Under the pieces are notes generated by a model. It was not told the DNA's origin and searched no databases. It saw nothing but the letters and a program-made list of their open reading frames with translations. Position numbers and translations under genes: made by a program. This document shows, piece after piece, positions 23,233 to 33,885 of a stretch of 64,000 bases of DNA. Each line of letters begins with the position of its first letter. The stretch's first letter is position 1. Source of the DNA: Zasmidium citrigriseum (lineage: Eukaryota; Ascomycota; Dothideomycetes; Mycosphaerellales; Mycosphaerellaceae); contig NHNW01000025.1 of assembly GCA_002786025.1 (NCBI GenBank), positions 62,001 to 126,000 of the forward strand. The letters run 5' to 3'.

Positions 23233-25234
23233 TCAATTCCTCATGAACATCTTGTACGTCTCGTTATTGGTTTCCTCCGTCGATCCGTAGCCGATCTCCT
23301 TGAGGAACTGGTTCAAGCCGGCTTCCTCTCCCGGTGGACATTGAATTCCAGCAAGCACCTTTCCGATGTCACCACCATAGTTTCTGTAGTGGAACAGACT
23401 TATGTTGAAGCCCGGCTGGAGCGTCGTCAAGAATTTGTACAACGCACCTCCTCTCTCAGGGAACTCGAAAGAGAACAGTCTCTCGTTCTCGGCATTGCTC
23501 CGTCCGCCGACGAGGTAGCGAATGTGGCTCTTAGCAAGCTCGTCACCACTAATGTCGCGGGCGGTCATGCCTTCTTGCTCCAGGCGTTGGATGAGGTCGA
23601 GTACGTCTCGTGTTCGGCTGGTGGCGGATACTTGAATACCCATGAGTACGTTGGCGGCTGAGGCAGTTGCGTACCGGTAGCAGAACTCGGTGACGACCAT
23701 GGGGTTGACGGCGGACACCAGCTTGGCGAAAGCACCGGGCTGCTCAGGGATGGTGACTGAGAGAAGAGCCTCTTTCTGTTCTCCGATAGCTGCACGCTCC
23801 GCTACAAATCGTAGTCGATCGAAGTTCATGTTGGCTCCACTTGCTACTGCAATGAGTTGGCGTCTGGTATCTTGGGATGGGTTTGCTCGAACGTATTTCT
23901 TGAGACCGGCAAGAGAAAGAGCTCCGGCTGGCTCAAGGATGGATCTAGTGTCCTCGAAAACGTCCTTGATGGCGGCGCAAATGTCGTCCGTGTCGACCTG
24001 AATGACATCGTCGACGACCTCTGCGCAAACTCGGAAGGTCTCCTCTCCCACTGTCTTCACGGCCGCTCCATCGGCGAACAAGCCGACTTCAGGAAGAGTC
24101 ACTCGCTTGCCCAGCTTGAGCGACTGTACCAAAGCATTTGCATCATACGTCTCGACTCCGATGATCTTGACGTGTGGCGCGAATCGCTTGATGTAGACTC
24201 CAGTTCCTGCGATGAGTCCACCGCCACCTACGCAGCAGAAGATGGCCTCTAGCTTACTGAGATCAGCTTGACGCAAGATTTCAGCGCCAATGGTGCCTTG
24301 GCCAGCAATAACATATGGATCGTCGAAAGGAGGAATGATGGTGAGGCCATTGGCCTCTGCTCTCCGCGTGCACTCTGCTTTTGCCTCATCGAAGTCAGAG
24401 CCATAGAGTACCACATTTCCACCTAGTCTTGAGACATTCTGATGCTTAATCGCGGGCGTTCCTGTTGGCATGGTGATGACTGCTGGGATCTTAAGTTTGC
24501 GGGCTGAAAATGCAACTCCCTGAGCGTGATTTCCGGCTGAACAGGCAATGACACCTTTCCATCGCTCCTCCTGGGTGAGATGAGCCATCTTGTTGTAGGC
24601 ACCTCGAAGCTTGAAGGAGAAGACGGGCAGCAAGTCTTCCCGCTTAAGCATCACCGTGCTCTCCAACCGATTGCTGATGTTGACGGCGTGTGTGAGCGGA
24701 GTTTGTTCGACGACATCGTAGACTTTGGCCGTCGTTATGAGCCGAATGTACTGAAGTATCGATCAGCTTTCAGATCTGAGCCCAAATAACTCCACTCGAG
24801 GCACGAATAAAGGCAGTGAAAGTCGAGGCCGTCGTGCTATGATGAAAATGGTTCGGTTTGACTCCGATTTTACTCACATCAGGATGGCCATTTGGCAAAA
24901 GAAGATGCTCCGGTACGCCCGGATGTAACACCTTCTCAATTGGAGTCTTCGGCGGTGGTGACGGATTGGCAGAATACTCAGTCAAGGCCAAGCTCGTGTG
25001 TCGTGGTTTGGGAGTCGTTGGCGTATGGGTTCCATTTGGGACCCCGTTTTCATCCACCATCACGGGCAATTCAGCATTAATAGACCAATGCGATGCTGGT
25101 GGAACTGGCGCTTTGCGGTGTTGTGAGGTCGAAAGTCGAATCGATGACTGGACTTGGATATCTATCGCAACCCAAGCGGTGGGCGATCGACTTTGCTGGA
25201 TTGAGTTTGTGCGGCTGCACACGGGCCCTTGCAT
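23233..25234 (-). CDS. ILV1: Threonine deaminase (threonine ammonia-lyase), biosynthetic
   Basis: Two exons (25234-24878 and 24750-23233; 127-nt intron) give 624 residues. The enzyme converts threonine to 2-oxobutyrate, the first step of isoleucine synthesis in mitochondria. Visible markers: the PLP-lysine motif [10 protein letters not shown], the [10 protein letters not shown] loop, the phosphate-binding GGGGLIAG, and two C-terminal ACT-like regulatory domains (around [15 protein letters not shown] and [16 protein letters not shown]) that bind isoleucine/valine in the family. The first exon is Ser/Arg/Pro-rich and contains the expected mitochondrial presequence. The Met at 24,666 is internal: residues before it ([14 protein letters not shown]) are conserved enzyme sequence reached by splicing. 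The gene is divergent from RCF1. Confidence 0.96.
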
Positions 25235-25543
25235 AAGTCTGCATTGCCGACATTCACTGACTGAAGTCTTGGGACTGCTCTGGCGAGATTTCTGACAGCA
25301 TGTGACTGCGCAACGACATCATGACTTTCTGCGGACTGAGCTCGGGAGTGTGAGAGCTTCATCAACTCAACAAACCATTGTCGAAGAGCAGGAGAAGCGT
25401 CGCCAGTTGCGCCTTCCTATCGCCGATAAACCGCTAGCCTCCGCGACCACAAAGGCAATCACATTTGCATTCGTCGACAACGCATTGGACTTCGAACCGC
25501 CTTCTCGGCCAAATCGTGCTCAGAGCACGCGACATAATCCGAC
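25235..25543. promoter_or_regulatory. Divergent promoter between ILV1 and RCF1
   Basis: This 309-bp region separates the start codons of two genes for mitochondrial proteins on opposite strands. It contains TGACTG and TGACTT half-site-like motifs but no exact TGASTCA Gcn4/CpcA site. A shared bidirectional promoter is inferred from the spacing only. Confidence 0.5.
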
Positions 25544-26213
25544 ATGTCTGTTCCCGGCAACATCAACACAGCCCCACCACCCTCCTCTTTCGACGAAGAA
25601 ACCGAGTTCTACGAAGAGTCAAGATGGCAAAAGCTCAGAAGGAGACTGGTAGAAGAGCCATTGATCCCGCTAGGTTGCGCATTAACCTGCTGGGCACTAT
25701 ATGAAGCGTAAGGAACCAACCCTACCATCCTCCAAATCCAAGACATCGTACTGATAGATTGTCCGATGCAGGACTCGATCCATCCGCACAGGCGACAAAT
25801 ACCGCACAAACCGCATGTTCCGCCGCAGAATCTACGCCCAAGGCTTCACAATCCTCGCCATGATCGGCGGCTCCGTATACTGGGAGGGCGACCGAGCAAA
25901 GAGACGACAATACGACGCTCTCGTGGACGAAAAGAAAAAGAAGGAGAAGCACGAGGCTTGGATCAGAGAGTTGGAGGTTCGGGAGCAGGAAGAGCAGGAG
26001 TTGAGACAGTTGAGGGATCGATTGATTAAGGGGAAGGTCGCGGAGAAGCAGAAGTTCTCGGAGGAGGAGAGGAGGACGCTTGAGGAGCAAGGGAAGAAGA
26101 ACGCGGGGCAGGAGAAGGGTGGGTTTGGGCAGGTGAGGAGTGTGTTGGAGGGGAGTGAGAGGAGGGGGAGGATATTTGAGGCGGCGAGGGAGTCGTGGGA
26201 GAGTAGGAGATAG
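25544..26213 (+). CDS. RCF1: Respiratory supercomplex factor 1 (HIG1 domain)
   Basis: Two exons (25544-25707 and 25772-26213; 64-nt intron) give 201 residues. The HIG1 domain has two hydrophobic hairpin segments: [17 protein letters not shown] in exon 1 and the segment after [10 protein letters not shown] in exon 2, joined by the loop [18 protein letters not shown] characteristic of Rcf1/Aim31. A long charged coiled coil (Lys/Glu/Arg/Gln) fills the C-terminal half, as in fungal Rcf1. The protein sits in the inner mitochondrial membrane and helps assemble complex III-IV supercomplexes. The acceptor at 25,771 was chosen because it restores the ATRSIRTG reading; the nearer TAG at 25,757 would break it. 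Confidence 0.94.
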
Positions 26214-26308
26214 AGGCACTGGCAGTGATATGAAGGTTGTACAGGTCATATGAGACAGTCACATGTACAGATAAGAGATGCCATTTCCCTTGTTGTTCTG
26301 GGCATCGT

Positions 26309-27151
26309 TCAGGTCAACTTCTTCTGTTGAGCCTGCCTCAGTTTCCACAACTTGAACATTCTCGTCATCGCCCAGTCCATGACTGCTCTCGGGAAGAATG
26401 TCGATACGAACCATACCAGCCACGACTTGCCTCCAGCCCAGACAGTATCTTTCTTCGGCTTGTACAGCACTTGATGCACCACAGTCCGGGCGTACTCCTC
26501 GGTGTCCATGCCATTAGCCTGGCTGTGTACCAACCTCTCCTCATACTCCTCCTTGATCGGCAGATAGATAGAGTCCTGCGGCAGATCTCGATGCGTCCTC
26601 GCAATATTGCTCTTAACACCTCCCGTAACAATCGTCACCACACGCACATCGAACGGCGCGAGCTCCACGCGCAAGGTATTCGAGTAGCTGTGCAGAGCGG
26701 CTTTCGAAGCGTTGTACGCGCTACCGAAGACATACGGCATAATCCCCGCCAGCGATCCAATCTGCACAATCGTACCCTTCGCATTGATCAAAAGCGGCGC
26801 AAAAGCCGTACACATCCTCATCACGCCAAACAGATTTGCTTCGAAAGTCGTCCGCAACTCCTCAATCTCAATGTGCAGTGCCGGGACCGTGTAATTCCGT
26901 CCAGCATTGTTGACGAGAATATCCAGCGTGCCTCCGGTCCGCGAGGAGATTTCTTCTTTCAGAGCATTGATGCTGTCGATGTCGGTGACCTCAAGTGAAA
27001 GCGTCTCGATGCCTTGGTCTTGGAGGTCGGTGATGGTCTCTGCTTTCCTTGCGGTGGCGAAGACACGTAGGCCTTTGGATTTGAATTCTTTGGCTAGGCA
27101 GTGGCCGATGCCGCCGGGCGTGCAGCCTGTGATGAGGACGGTCCGGGGCAT
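26309..27151 (-). CDS. AYR1: Short-chain dehydrogenase, 1-acyl-DHAP reductase (Ayr1-like)
   Basis: Single-exon gene of 280 residues with classical SDR layout: nucleotide-binding TGCTPGGIG at residues 8-16, NNAGRNY, the catalytic Ser in GSLAG and the YNASK active-site motif. Arg34 after the second strand (ATARK) favours NADPH. The C-terminal region has the hydrophobic, Trp-rich segment typical of Ayr1 (LVWFVSTFFPRAVMDWAM), consistent with lipid-droplet/ER attachment. Yeast Ayr1 reduces 1-acyl-dihydroxyacetone phosphate in phosphatidate synthesis and also acts as a triacylglycerol lipase. Fungi often carry several Ayr1-like paralogues, so the symbol is by family. It converges with RCF1. Confidence 0.88.
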   Translation of the reverse strand: MPRTVLITGCTPGGIGHCLAKEFKSKGLRVFATARKAETITDLQDQGIETLSLEVTDIDSINALKEEISSRTGGTLDILVNNAGRNYTVPALHIEIEELRTTFEANLFGVMRMCTAFAPLLINAKGTIVQIGSLAGIMPYVFGSAYNASKAALHSYSNTLRVELAPFDVRVVTIVTGGVKSNIARTHRDLPQDSIYLPIKEEYEERLVHSQANGMDTEEYARTVVHQVLYKPKKDTVWAGGKSWLVWFVSTFFPRAVMDWAMTRMFKLWKLRQAQQKKLT

Positions 27152-27558
27152 CTTTGGTTGAATTGGCCGTTTTCCTCTTCTAGTCTTGTGGTTTTGGTAT
27201 CCTTGTGCTTGGGCGGACGAGCTTCCAGTGAACCTCGGTCGACGAATTGTTCAAGTAGGCGGCCGTGTGCAGTGGAGCTCGCCAATGGCAGTAGGCCGCC
27301 TAGATCTCACAGATCGAATTGAGCCGTCAAGCCGTCGAGATTTTGGTTTAGGGCTGTCGTGGTAGTGGCAGGGGATGTTGGCAGAGATGTCGCGGGTGAA
27401 GCTGCCACGCAAGGAACTTCAATTGGCGAGCTGCCTAGCGTCTTTCAGCTCTACTCCCAGCAACCACCATATTTCTGACACCATTATCCATCAAAGTTCA
27501 AGCGCAGCGCCGAGACGGACTCTTTGACAGCCCGATCCGCAATCCATAAGCACGTTGA
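27152..27558. other. Divergent intergenic region
   Basis: A 407-bp gap between the divergent AYR1-like and phosphodiesterase-like genes. Two TTTTGGTTT/TTTGGTTG tracts are visible but no recognised element. It presumably carries both promoters. Confidence 0.5.
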
Positions 27559-28644
27559 ATGTTCAGAACTTTTCTCAGGCCCTTACAATTCTTTCGCAGT
27601 CGAGGAATCTCACACAAAACTACCGTCATGGACGAAGTTGTGCAGAAGGCCATCAGAGAAGTGGCCTTGAAGGCGAAGAAGAGTGTCCCATGGAAGCTTG
27701 ACGAGCCTTATGCGCAGCCATACTATACCTGGACGGGGAACGAATGGAAATCGAACGAGGCCAACCCATCGAACAAAGAAGCAGCTTCGGATATATCTAA
27801 GCTAGCCCTCTTCTCCTGGAACATCGATTTCATGCTGCCTTATGCCGATTCTCGCATGAGCAAAGGCATCTCCCACCTCCAAAGCCTGATCGAGAAGGAT
27901 CCAGTGAAGACGTCCACCGCCAATGTCATATACCTCCAGGAATGCGTAGAGTCCGACCTCAAGTTGCTCGCCTCCAATCCATGGGTTCGCGAGACGTTCG
28001 CGATGTCCGATCTCGACATCACATATTGGCAGTCTGGCCACTATGGCACGGTCTCCTTGATCGACCTCCGACTACCGGTCACGTCCTCTTTCCGTGTCCA
28101 CTACTCGCAGACTCGCATGGAACGAGATGGCCTCTTCATAGATGTGAATCTCCACGGCAAGACTATTCGGCTTTGTAACACGCATCTCGAATCGCTCGCC
28201 CTTGAGCCACCGTATCGCCCTCCGCAAATCAAGCTTTGCGCGGAATACATGCATTCTAATGGCATCGATGGAGCTGTGGCAGCAGGCGACTTCAACGCCA
28301 TCCAAGACTTCGATCGGACGTTGCATAGCGAGAACCGGCTGAAAGATGCATATCTCGAGCTTGGTGAGAATGAGGATGACAAGGAGGGCCACACGTGGGG
28401 TCAACAGGCGGCGACCAAGCTGCGTGAACAATTCGGAACCAGTAGGATGGATAAGGTGTACTTTTGCGGTGGCCTTCAGCTGCGGTCGTTCGACAAGTTC
28501 GGTGGCGACGTGTGCGTGGATGACTCGACCGAGCGAGCAGACATCGTGAAGCTGGGCTTTGAGCAGCCTTGGATCACGGATCATTTGGGTGTCAAAGCCG
28601 TGTTTAGCATTGAACAGAGCGGCCAGCCTTCATCTTCCTTGTAG
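27559..28644 (+). CDS. Endonuclease/exonuclease/phosphatase-fold protein (TDP2-like)
   Basis: Single-exon gene of 361 residues. The EEP fold is marked by, in order, LFSWNIDFM (metal/phosphate Asn), LQEC (metal-binding Glu), NTHLES, GDFNAI (catalytic Asp-Asn) and ITDHLGV (catalytic Asp-His). The NID, NTHLES and DH motifs match those of 5'-tyrosyl-DNA phosphodiesterases, which remove trapped topoisomerase II peptides from DNA ends. Other EEP enzymes cannot be excluded. The first about 25 residues (MFRTFLRPLQFFRSRGIS) look like a mitochondrial presequence, with an alternative Met at 27,628 that would give a cytosolic/nuclear form. Confidence 0.88.
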   Translation: MFRTFLRPLQFFRSRGISHKTTVMDEVVQKAIREVALKAKKSVPWKLDEPYAQPYYTWTGNEWKSNEANPSNKEAASDISKLALFSWNIDFMLPYADSRMSKGISHLQSLIEKDPVKTSTANVIYLQECVESDLKLLASNPWVRETFAMSDLDITYWQSGHYGTVSLIDLRLPVTSSFRVHYSQTRMERDGLFIDVNLHGKTIRLCNTHLESLALEPPYRPPQIKLCAEYMHSNGIDGAVAAGDFNAIQDFDRTLHSENRLKDAYLELGENEDDKEGHTWGQQAATKLREQFGTSRMDKVYFCGGLQLRSFDKFGGDVCVDDSTERADIVKLGFEQPWITDHLGVKAVFSIEQSGQPSSSL

Positions 28645-28672
28645 AGTCCGAATACATGTGAGACGATTGTTC

Positions 28673-29284
28673 TCAGACCATCTCAATCTGCTTCTGTGCT
28701 CTTCCACTTTCCATCGCCAACTCTACAACACCAGCAGTTCCCAATCGCTCGACCACACCCTTCTTCAGCCCTAGCTTTTGTTCAATTTGTGATGGAGACC
28801 TTCCGCGCTGATCCCGCAGAGTCAAGATCTGCCGGATTTGATATACGTCCAAGAATTGCCGTCCTTCATGACCTCTTCTGCCAGCTTCCATGAACTCCTG
28901 TTCCGCCTCATCCGCTAGTCTGGCTCTAGCATCAAGTACGGCCAATGCTGGATTCGATCGTGGATTGGGAGCAGTGGATCTTATTTCCTGGCCAGGATTG
29001 AAGGCAGATGTCGGGGAAAGCGTGGGATTCGGTTGCACGGGTCCAATGGTTCGTAATGACTGCGCAAAATCGGGATCTGATGCGTCGAGGTTGATGGCTT
29101 CAGAGCGATTGCCGCTGGCTTGGGGTTGAGGTTTCACAGTTGGACCAGGTTCGCTGCGAGGAGCTGGGGGAGGTGGTTGGGGATGTGCATTGGTAGTTGG
29201 TGATTGTGCGTTCGGTACTCGCTTTGGATATTGACGAGCCGCTGAGCCTGCTGCTCGCGATGCTTTTGATGCTGATGATCCCAT
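28673..29284 (-). CDS. Small protein with N-myristoylation motif
   Basis: Single exon of 203 residues. The start at 29,284 gives MGSSASKASR, a textbook N-myristoylation signal (Gly2, Ser6, Lys7); an in-frame Met farther upstream would bury it. The middle is Pro/Ser/Gln/Asn-rich and disordered. The last about 80 residues are helical (RARLADEAEQEFMEAGRRG, then YQIRQILTLRDQRGRS) and end in a short helix-turn-helix-like stretch. I recall similar uncharacterised fungal proteins but not a named function. It starts 153 bp from the divergent HET pseudogene. Confidence 0.75.
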   Translation of the reverse strand: MGSSASKASRAAGSAARQYPKRVPNAQSPTTNAHPQPPPPAPRSEPGPTVKPQPQASGNRSEAINLDASDPDFAQSLRTIGPVQPNPTLSPTSAFNPGQEIRSTAPNPRSNPALAVLDARARLADEAEQEFMEAGRRGHEGRQFLDVYQIRQILTLRDQRGRSPSQIEQKLGLKKGVVERLGTAGVVELAMESGRAQKQIEMV

Positions 29285-29437
29285 TTTGTATTTCGATGGA
29301 TGGTTGGCAAGTGAGAATGAGAGAAGGGAAATGTTGGAGATGAAGTCATGGATCATCGAGGTCTGTGCTGAAACACGCTTTGAACGCGACTTCACACTTC
29401 TCAGCACCATCGTTCCTTCTCCAACACTCGATATGAC

Positions 29438-30963
29438 ATGGTACGCCTCATTAATACTTCCACCATCAGCTTTGAAGAGTTTGAGTACCCCATTGTCCCG
29501 AGATATGCCATTGTGTCTCACCGGTGGGGCCAAGATGAGATCTCACACCAAGACTTTCTCGAAGGAAAGAAACGTGAGAGCCATGGCTGGATGAAGGTGG
29601 TGAAGGCCTGCGAAATTGCTCAATCTCACGAGCTCGGCTGGCTGTGGATCGATACTTGCTGCATTGACAAGAAGAGCAGCGCAGAGCTTTCAGAGGCGAT
29701 CAATTCGATGTACAGATGGTACTACAATTCTCACGACTGCTATGTACTGCTCCCCGATGTCGACTTGAAGGAAGGCGATGCTGGTTTCTCGGTTCAATTT
29801 CGTGAGAGCATATGGTTCACACGCGGTAAGGCCATTTCCTCGACAGTGTTATCCAATGCTGGCTTTCTAGCTTTGAGTCCTTCGATAATGTGTCGTAGGT
29901 TGGACACTACAAGAGCTACTTGCATCGCGACGGGTCATCTTTTTCAACAAGACTTTCGAGCAAATCGGTGACAAGTACACAAGGCTTCAGGACATAGTAG
30001 CAGCCACACGCATTGACAAGTACTACCTTTTGGGCATGTCCAAAATCCACTATGCAAGCGTCGCCGAAAGGATGCAATGGGCGTCGTCGCGGAAGTCCAC
30101 CAGAGTTGAAGATACCGCCTATTGCCTACTCGGACTCTTTGATGTCAACATGCCTCTCCTGTAGGGCGAGGGTGAGAAAGCGTTCATGCGACTTCAATTG
30201 GAAATCATCCGCAAGACCGATGATGAGACAATCTGGGCCTGGTATCAAGATCCAGAAGAAACCGGTTCGTGGAATGGGCTCCTTGCTCGATCGCCTCGGG
30301 CCTTTGCGTGCCCAGCAGGCGAGAGGGTGAAGACGCTGAGATCTCAATCAAGACGGCCATACTCCATGACTCACAAAGGCCTCGAACTCAATCTCAGCGT
30401 GCCCAGCTCGTTGGAAGTGCCCCTACGAAGCAGCATCACCATCCTCCTGCCACTCAACTGCGAGAAGATATCTTCTACATCCGACAACAAGACCAAACGG
30501 CAACAAATCGCCCTCCGCATCAACGTGAAAGCCATGGGCCAGCTGGACATGCCGATCTACGAAGGAACCCAATTTTGAGCCCGAGAACGCAACGACAAAC
30601 TCGTCCTAGCAGAAGGCCACATCTTCGAAAAGCCAAGCGCCTATGGTTGTCTGTACACAATCGGGATGCCCAGCGAAGGAAGTCTCATGCAACCACTGAC
30701 GGTCTACTTCAAGCAAGACGGCGTTTGACGGGAGTTCGCTTGTTGGTGCTGTGCCGCAGGAGAGTTCAAGCCATTATCTGCACTTCGGTGCATTCGACCC
30801 CGGACTCTGTCTATCAGCTTCCTTATCCGCCATGCAAGCCAAGTTCGCCCATCACGATTCTTGGGACTCCGCTTTAGATGATGTTTACTCCTCACGATGC
30901 ACAGCATGTTCGCCTACGTGCAGACTTGACTCCTCACTGTCGCCGCGGCGGAGGTTACTGTAG
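29438..30963 (+). pseudogene. HET-domain (heterokaryon incompatibility) gene, broken
   Basis: Exon 1 (29438-29825) and the continuation from 29,899 (73-nt intron) encode a typical HET domain: AIVSHRWG, WLWIDTCCIDK, INSMYRWYYNS and the spliced WFTRGWTLQELL. The frame is then cut by TAG at 30,162-30,164, exactly where the family has Tyr in MPLLYGEGEKAF; the codons after it (GEGEKAFMRLQLEII) continue the family sequence. A second in-frame stop, TGA, lies at 30,576-30,578. Near 30,720 the protein-like reading shifts to another frame, which runs to 30,963; that end is approximate. The first stop would need a pyrimidine-to-G change, so it is not RIP. HET proteins trigger cell death on fusion of unlike strains; loss of function is inferred. 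Confidence 0.82.
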
Positions 30964-31073
30964 CGGAAGATGTGGTTCCTGCAGATGTAACGTTGATCGA
31001 GAGGTAAGTATTTTGATCCTTCAATGGATTGGACGTTTTGCATTCCTTTGTACAACCTCGTTGTTCGATCAAG

Positions 31074-32761
31074 ATGCTTTTTGACGTGCGACTCATCCAG
31101 CAATGGCTGGTCTTCACCTCACTATGCCTAACCACCACCGCCACATCCAACAAAACAGCCGAATATGCCCAAGACCTCCTCACCCAATCCATGACCGCCA
31201 TGGACAGAAGCTACGACCCCCTCGCCGGCTACATGTTCAACACAGACACCGCCATGCTCCACGAAACCCGCTCCTCAGCCTGGTACGCCGTCGGGCTCCT
31301 CGCTCGCAACGAAAACGACGACGCCGAGCAAGCAGCCAAGATCATCTCCAACATCATCTCTGGCCAGTATCGTAACGCAAGCGAACAATGGTACGGAGAC
31401 TGGACTGTCTATCCAGAAGGCCCGTCGCCAGGTACAGAAGCGTATCCGGCGGTGATTTATAACTCGTGGGATCCGAACTGGAGAGGCTTCATTGGGACGG
31501 CTTTCATTGTGATTCTTGAGGAGTTTGGGCATTTGTTACCTCATGGCTTGGAGGAGAGGCTGGTCAAGAGCGTGCATCTGTCAGCTATTGGTGACACCTA
31601 CCGAGTCGGTGGCGTGGACGACGATAATCTCTATCCGGCTTACAGCAATGCAGCGATAATGAAGGCCGCAGTCGCAGGTTGGGTCGGTCGACGAACAAAC
31701 GACAAGAACCTGACCGCCGAAGGCGAGACCTGGGGCGGCCAAATCGTCGAGCTCTTCAACCTGAATAACACCCTCTCCGAGTTCAACGGCCCGACGTACG
31801 CAGGTGTCAGCCTTCTCGCCTTGACACTCTGGGCGAAGTATCTCCCCTCAGACTCCGTCCTGGGTGCCAACGGCGGCCGGATGATCCACGAGATCTGGGA
31901 ATACACAGGCGACCTCTACAACGCCAACATGCACAACATCGCAGGCCCCTGGGACCGAAGCTACGCATACGACATGCGCCGCTCCATGGCCATCATCGGC
32001 CTCTGGTTCTGGACATTCGTCGGCCTGCAAGACTCGCCCGTCTATCACAAACCCACCGTAGCAGCACACGGAGGAGACTTTGAGATCGGGCCGTTGATCT
32101 CCGTCCTGGCTCCCTTCCATCAACAGTTCGTGAGCAACGCAACGACGAAGGCCTTCACGACGTTTCCTGGGGAGCACTTTGTCAGGAAGCAGGCTTTCTC
32201 CCCGCCGTATGACTCGTATCCTAGGAATATCACGACGTGGATGTCGGAAAACCTTACCATCGGCGCGGAGAGCTTTGACGAGGATGTTGTCGGCGGGCCG
32301 AGTATCAATCCGCAGCAGTTTAATCCGGCTGTGGTGCAGTGGCTCAGGAGAGATGGAAGCGCCGGGTTCATCTCTTGGTGGCCTGAAGTCCAGGCTCTGC
32401 AAGCAGTGGTCACTGCGGGGAGACTCAATCTGACCTATCCGTACGGCAACCAGACGAGCAACTTTACTCTGCACGTGAGTCCCAATCCCTTGGGCGGGGT
32501 TCGCGATGTCTTAGGCTGGGACGACATTGAGGGGGCCAAAGTGCGAGCCTCTGGAAACGTGGATCCGACGCCGACGATTTCGTTTTGTGGGAATGTGGGA
32601 GGGGAATGTGATCCAGTCAAGTGAGTATGCGTAAGAAAACGTGGCTGATGCTTGGGACTGACCCGAATGATAGTGGCTTCGACTTGTGGAACTTTACGTA
32701 TTCGATGCCGGCGGGGAGCATAGAGGTGCCGAACTTGATCCTTGATATCGAATGGGAGTAG
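31074..32761 (+). CDS. Secreted glycoprotein, unknown function
   Basis: Two exons (31074-32620 and 32674-32761; 53-nt intron) give 544 residues. The N-terminus is a signal peptide (core WLVFTSLCLTTTATS), and the mature protein has many N-glycosylation sequons (NKT, NAS, NLT, NNT, NAT, NIT, NQT, NFT). The body is rich in helices with repeated Trp/Tyr/Gly motifs (SAWYAVGLL, GGVDDDNLYPAYSNAAIMK, AGPWDRSYAYDMRRSM), as expected of an (alpha/alpha)-barrel or toroid protein; the conserved Asp/Trp cluster could be a catalytic site, but I do not recognise the family. The splice at 32,620/32,674 replaces an otherwise immediate stop and adds 29 residues ending in DIEWE. It lies just downstream of the HET pseudogene. 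Confidence 0.85.
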
Positions 32762-33672
32762 CTGTGTTGGTAGAAGACCCGGTATACTAATCGTCTGGAG
32801 CTCTCGGCATAGTCGGAGACTAGGGTGTATCGTGATGCCTCCGAGCTTCGGTCGTGAGCTTGGCATTTGGCGAGAGCTGTAGAAGAGTGGTTTAGCATTG
32901 AATAGCATCCCGTATGGGCAAGTCTCAACGCTGCAGAATTACGAGAGCGAAACAAGTATATGGCATGAAAATAGCAACGTTTGGAAACCAACTTGTCACT
33001 GCAGGGTGAGCAGCTGACTGACTTGATGACCTGCCGCGTACCTGCCGGACTTTTTCGTCTTGCCAATGCCGTAGCTCCATGTCGACGAGCGACGAACGCA
33101 CGTCACGCGGCTCGCTACTCGATACAGATATCGCGATTGCCGGTGCCTTCGCGGTTTCACATGACGTTCAGTCGTGTCAGATGGCGTGTGGTTGGACAGC
33201 TCACGAGCCGGCAAGCCCTTGGTTGTTTCGTCCCCAACGTGAGAGATTCCGGGAAGATAAGGCTGTCGCTGATAGAGGATGGAAAAGCTTGATCGTTTGG
33301 GCACGCAAGCACTGTTCCTGTAACGATGACGAGCTAGTCCGGACGAGGCTCACTGCTCGATTGGATGGAGATACAAGAATTGTCCTGGATGCGGCGGCCT
33401 GATCTCCGGTTGATGTGTTGGTGTGTTGCTGATCTGTGTATCGGACCATCTAACCTGCGATGCGGTGAGAGGTCGGTCGGCCTGGCGAGGCGAGAGTTGG
33501 ACGCAGAGTTGGGTGGTTAGCAGCTTGGTACGGTGTGCTGTCCAAGTCACGATGGGCAGACTGGGCAGTCGGACGACGCGCGAACTTCGGATGGGCCTTC
33601 CTGGCTTGTTCTCGACCTCGATGGACCCAGCGTCGCGTGCCGCGCGAACGCTCGACAAGCGGGCAGAGAGTT
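32762..33672. other. Gap between secreted-protein gene and retrotransposon
   Basis: No recognised gene; frames are short on both strands. CpA and TpG are at normal levels right up to the element, so RIP has not spread into this flank. The last 5 bp (GAGTT, 33,668-33,672) are the left target-site duplication. Confidence 0.6.
33668..33672. repeat. Target-site duplication, left copy (GAGTT)
   Basis: GAGTT directly precedes the TG of the 5' LTR and is repeated directly after the CA of the 3' LTR at 40,848-40,852. Five base pairs is the usual integrase footprint of Ty1/copia elements. Confidence 0.9.
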
Positions 33673-33885
33673 TGTCAGCCCCACACGGGCCACCTAGGTG
33701 GGCCCATTACGGCATGTTTCACTTTCGGAGGATTCGGCACTGGATATGGCATATTCGGTGTTTTCACGGGTTTTTCGGCGTTTTTAGGTAGATGGGTGAC
33801 CTCTGTATATAGTTACTAGCTAATACTACCTAAATACGATTATAGTTATTATCTTATATATATTAGTGTTAGTGCTCTTCTTATA
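33673..33885 (+). repeat. 5' LTR
   Basis: It starts TGTCAG and ends TTATA, the RIP-changed form of TCACA at the end of the 3' copy. The first about 130 bp keep CpA and TpG (for example CACTGGATATGGCA) while the last about 75 bp have nearly all been changed to TpA. Differences from the 3' LTR are almost entirely transitions of RIP type plus a 2-bp gap near the start. Confidence 0.93.
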
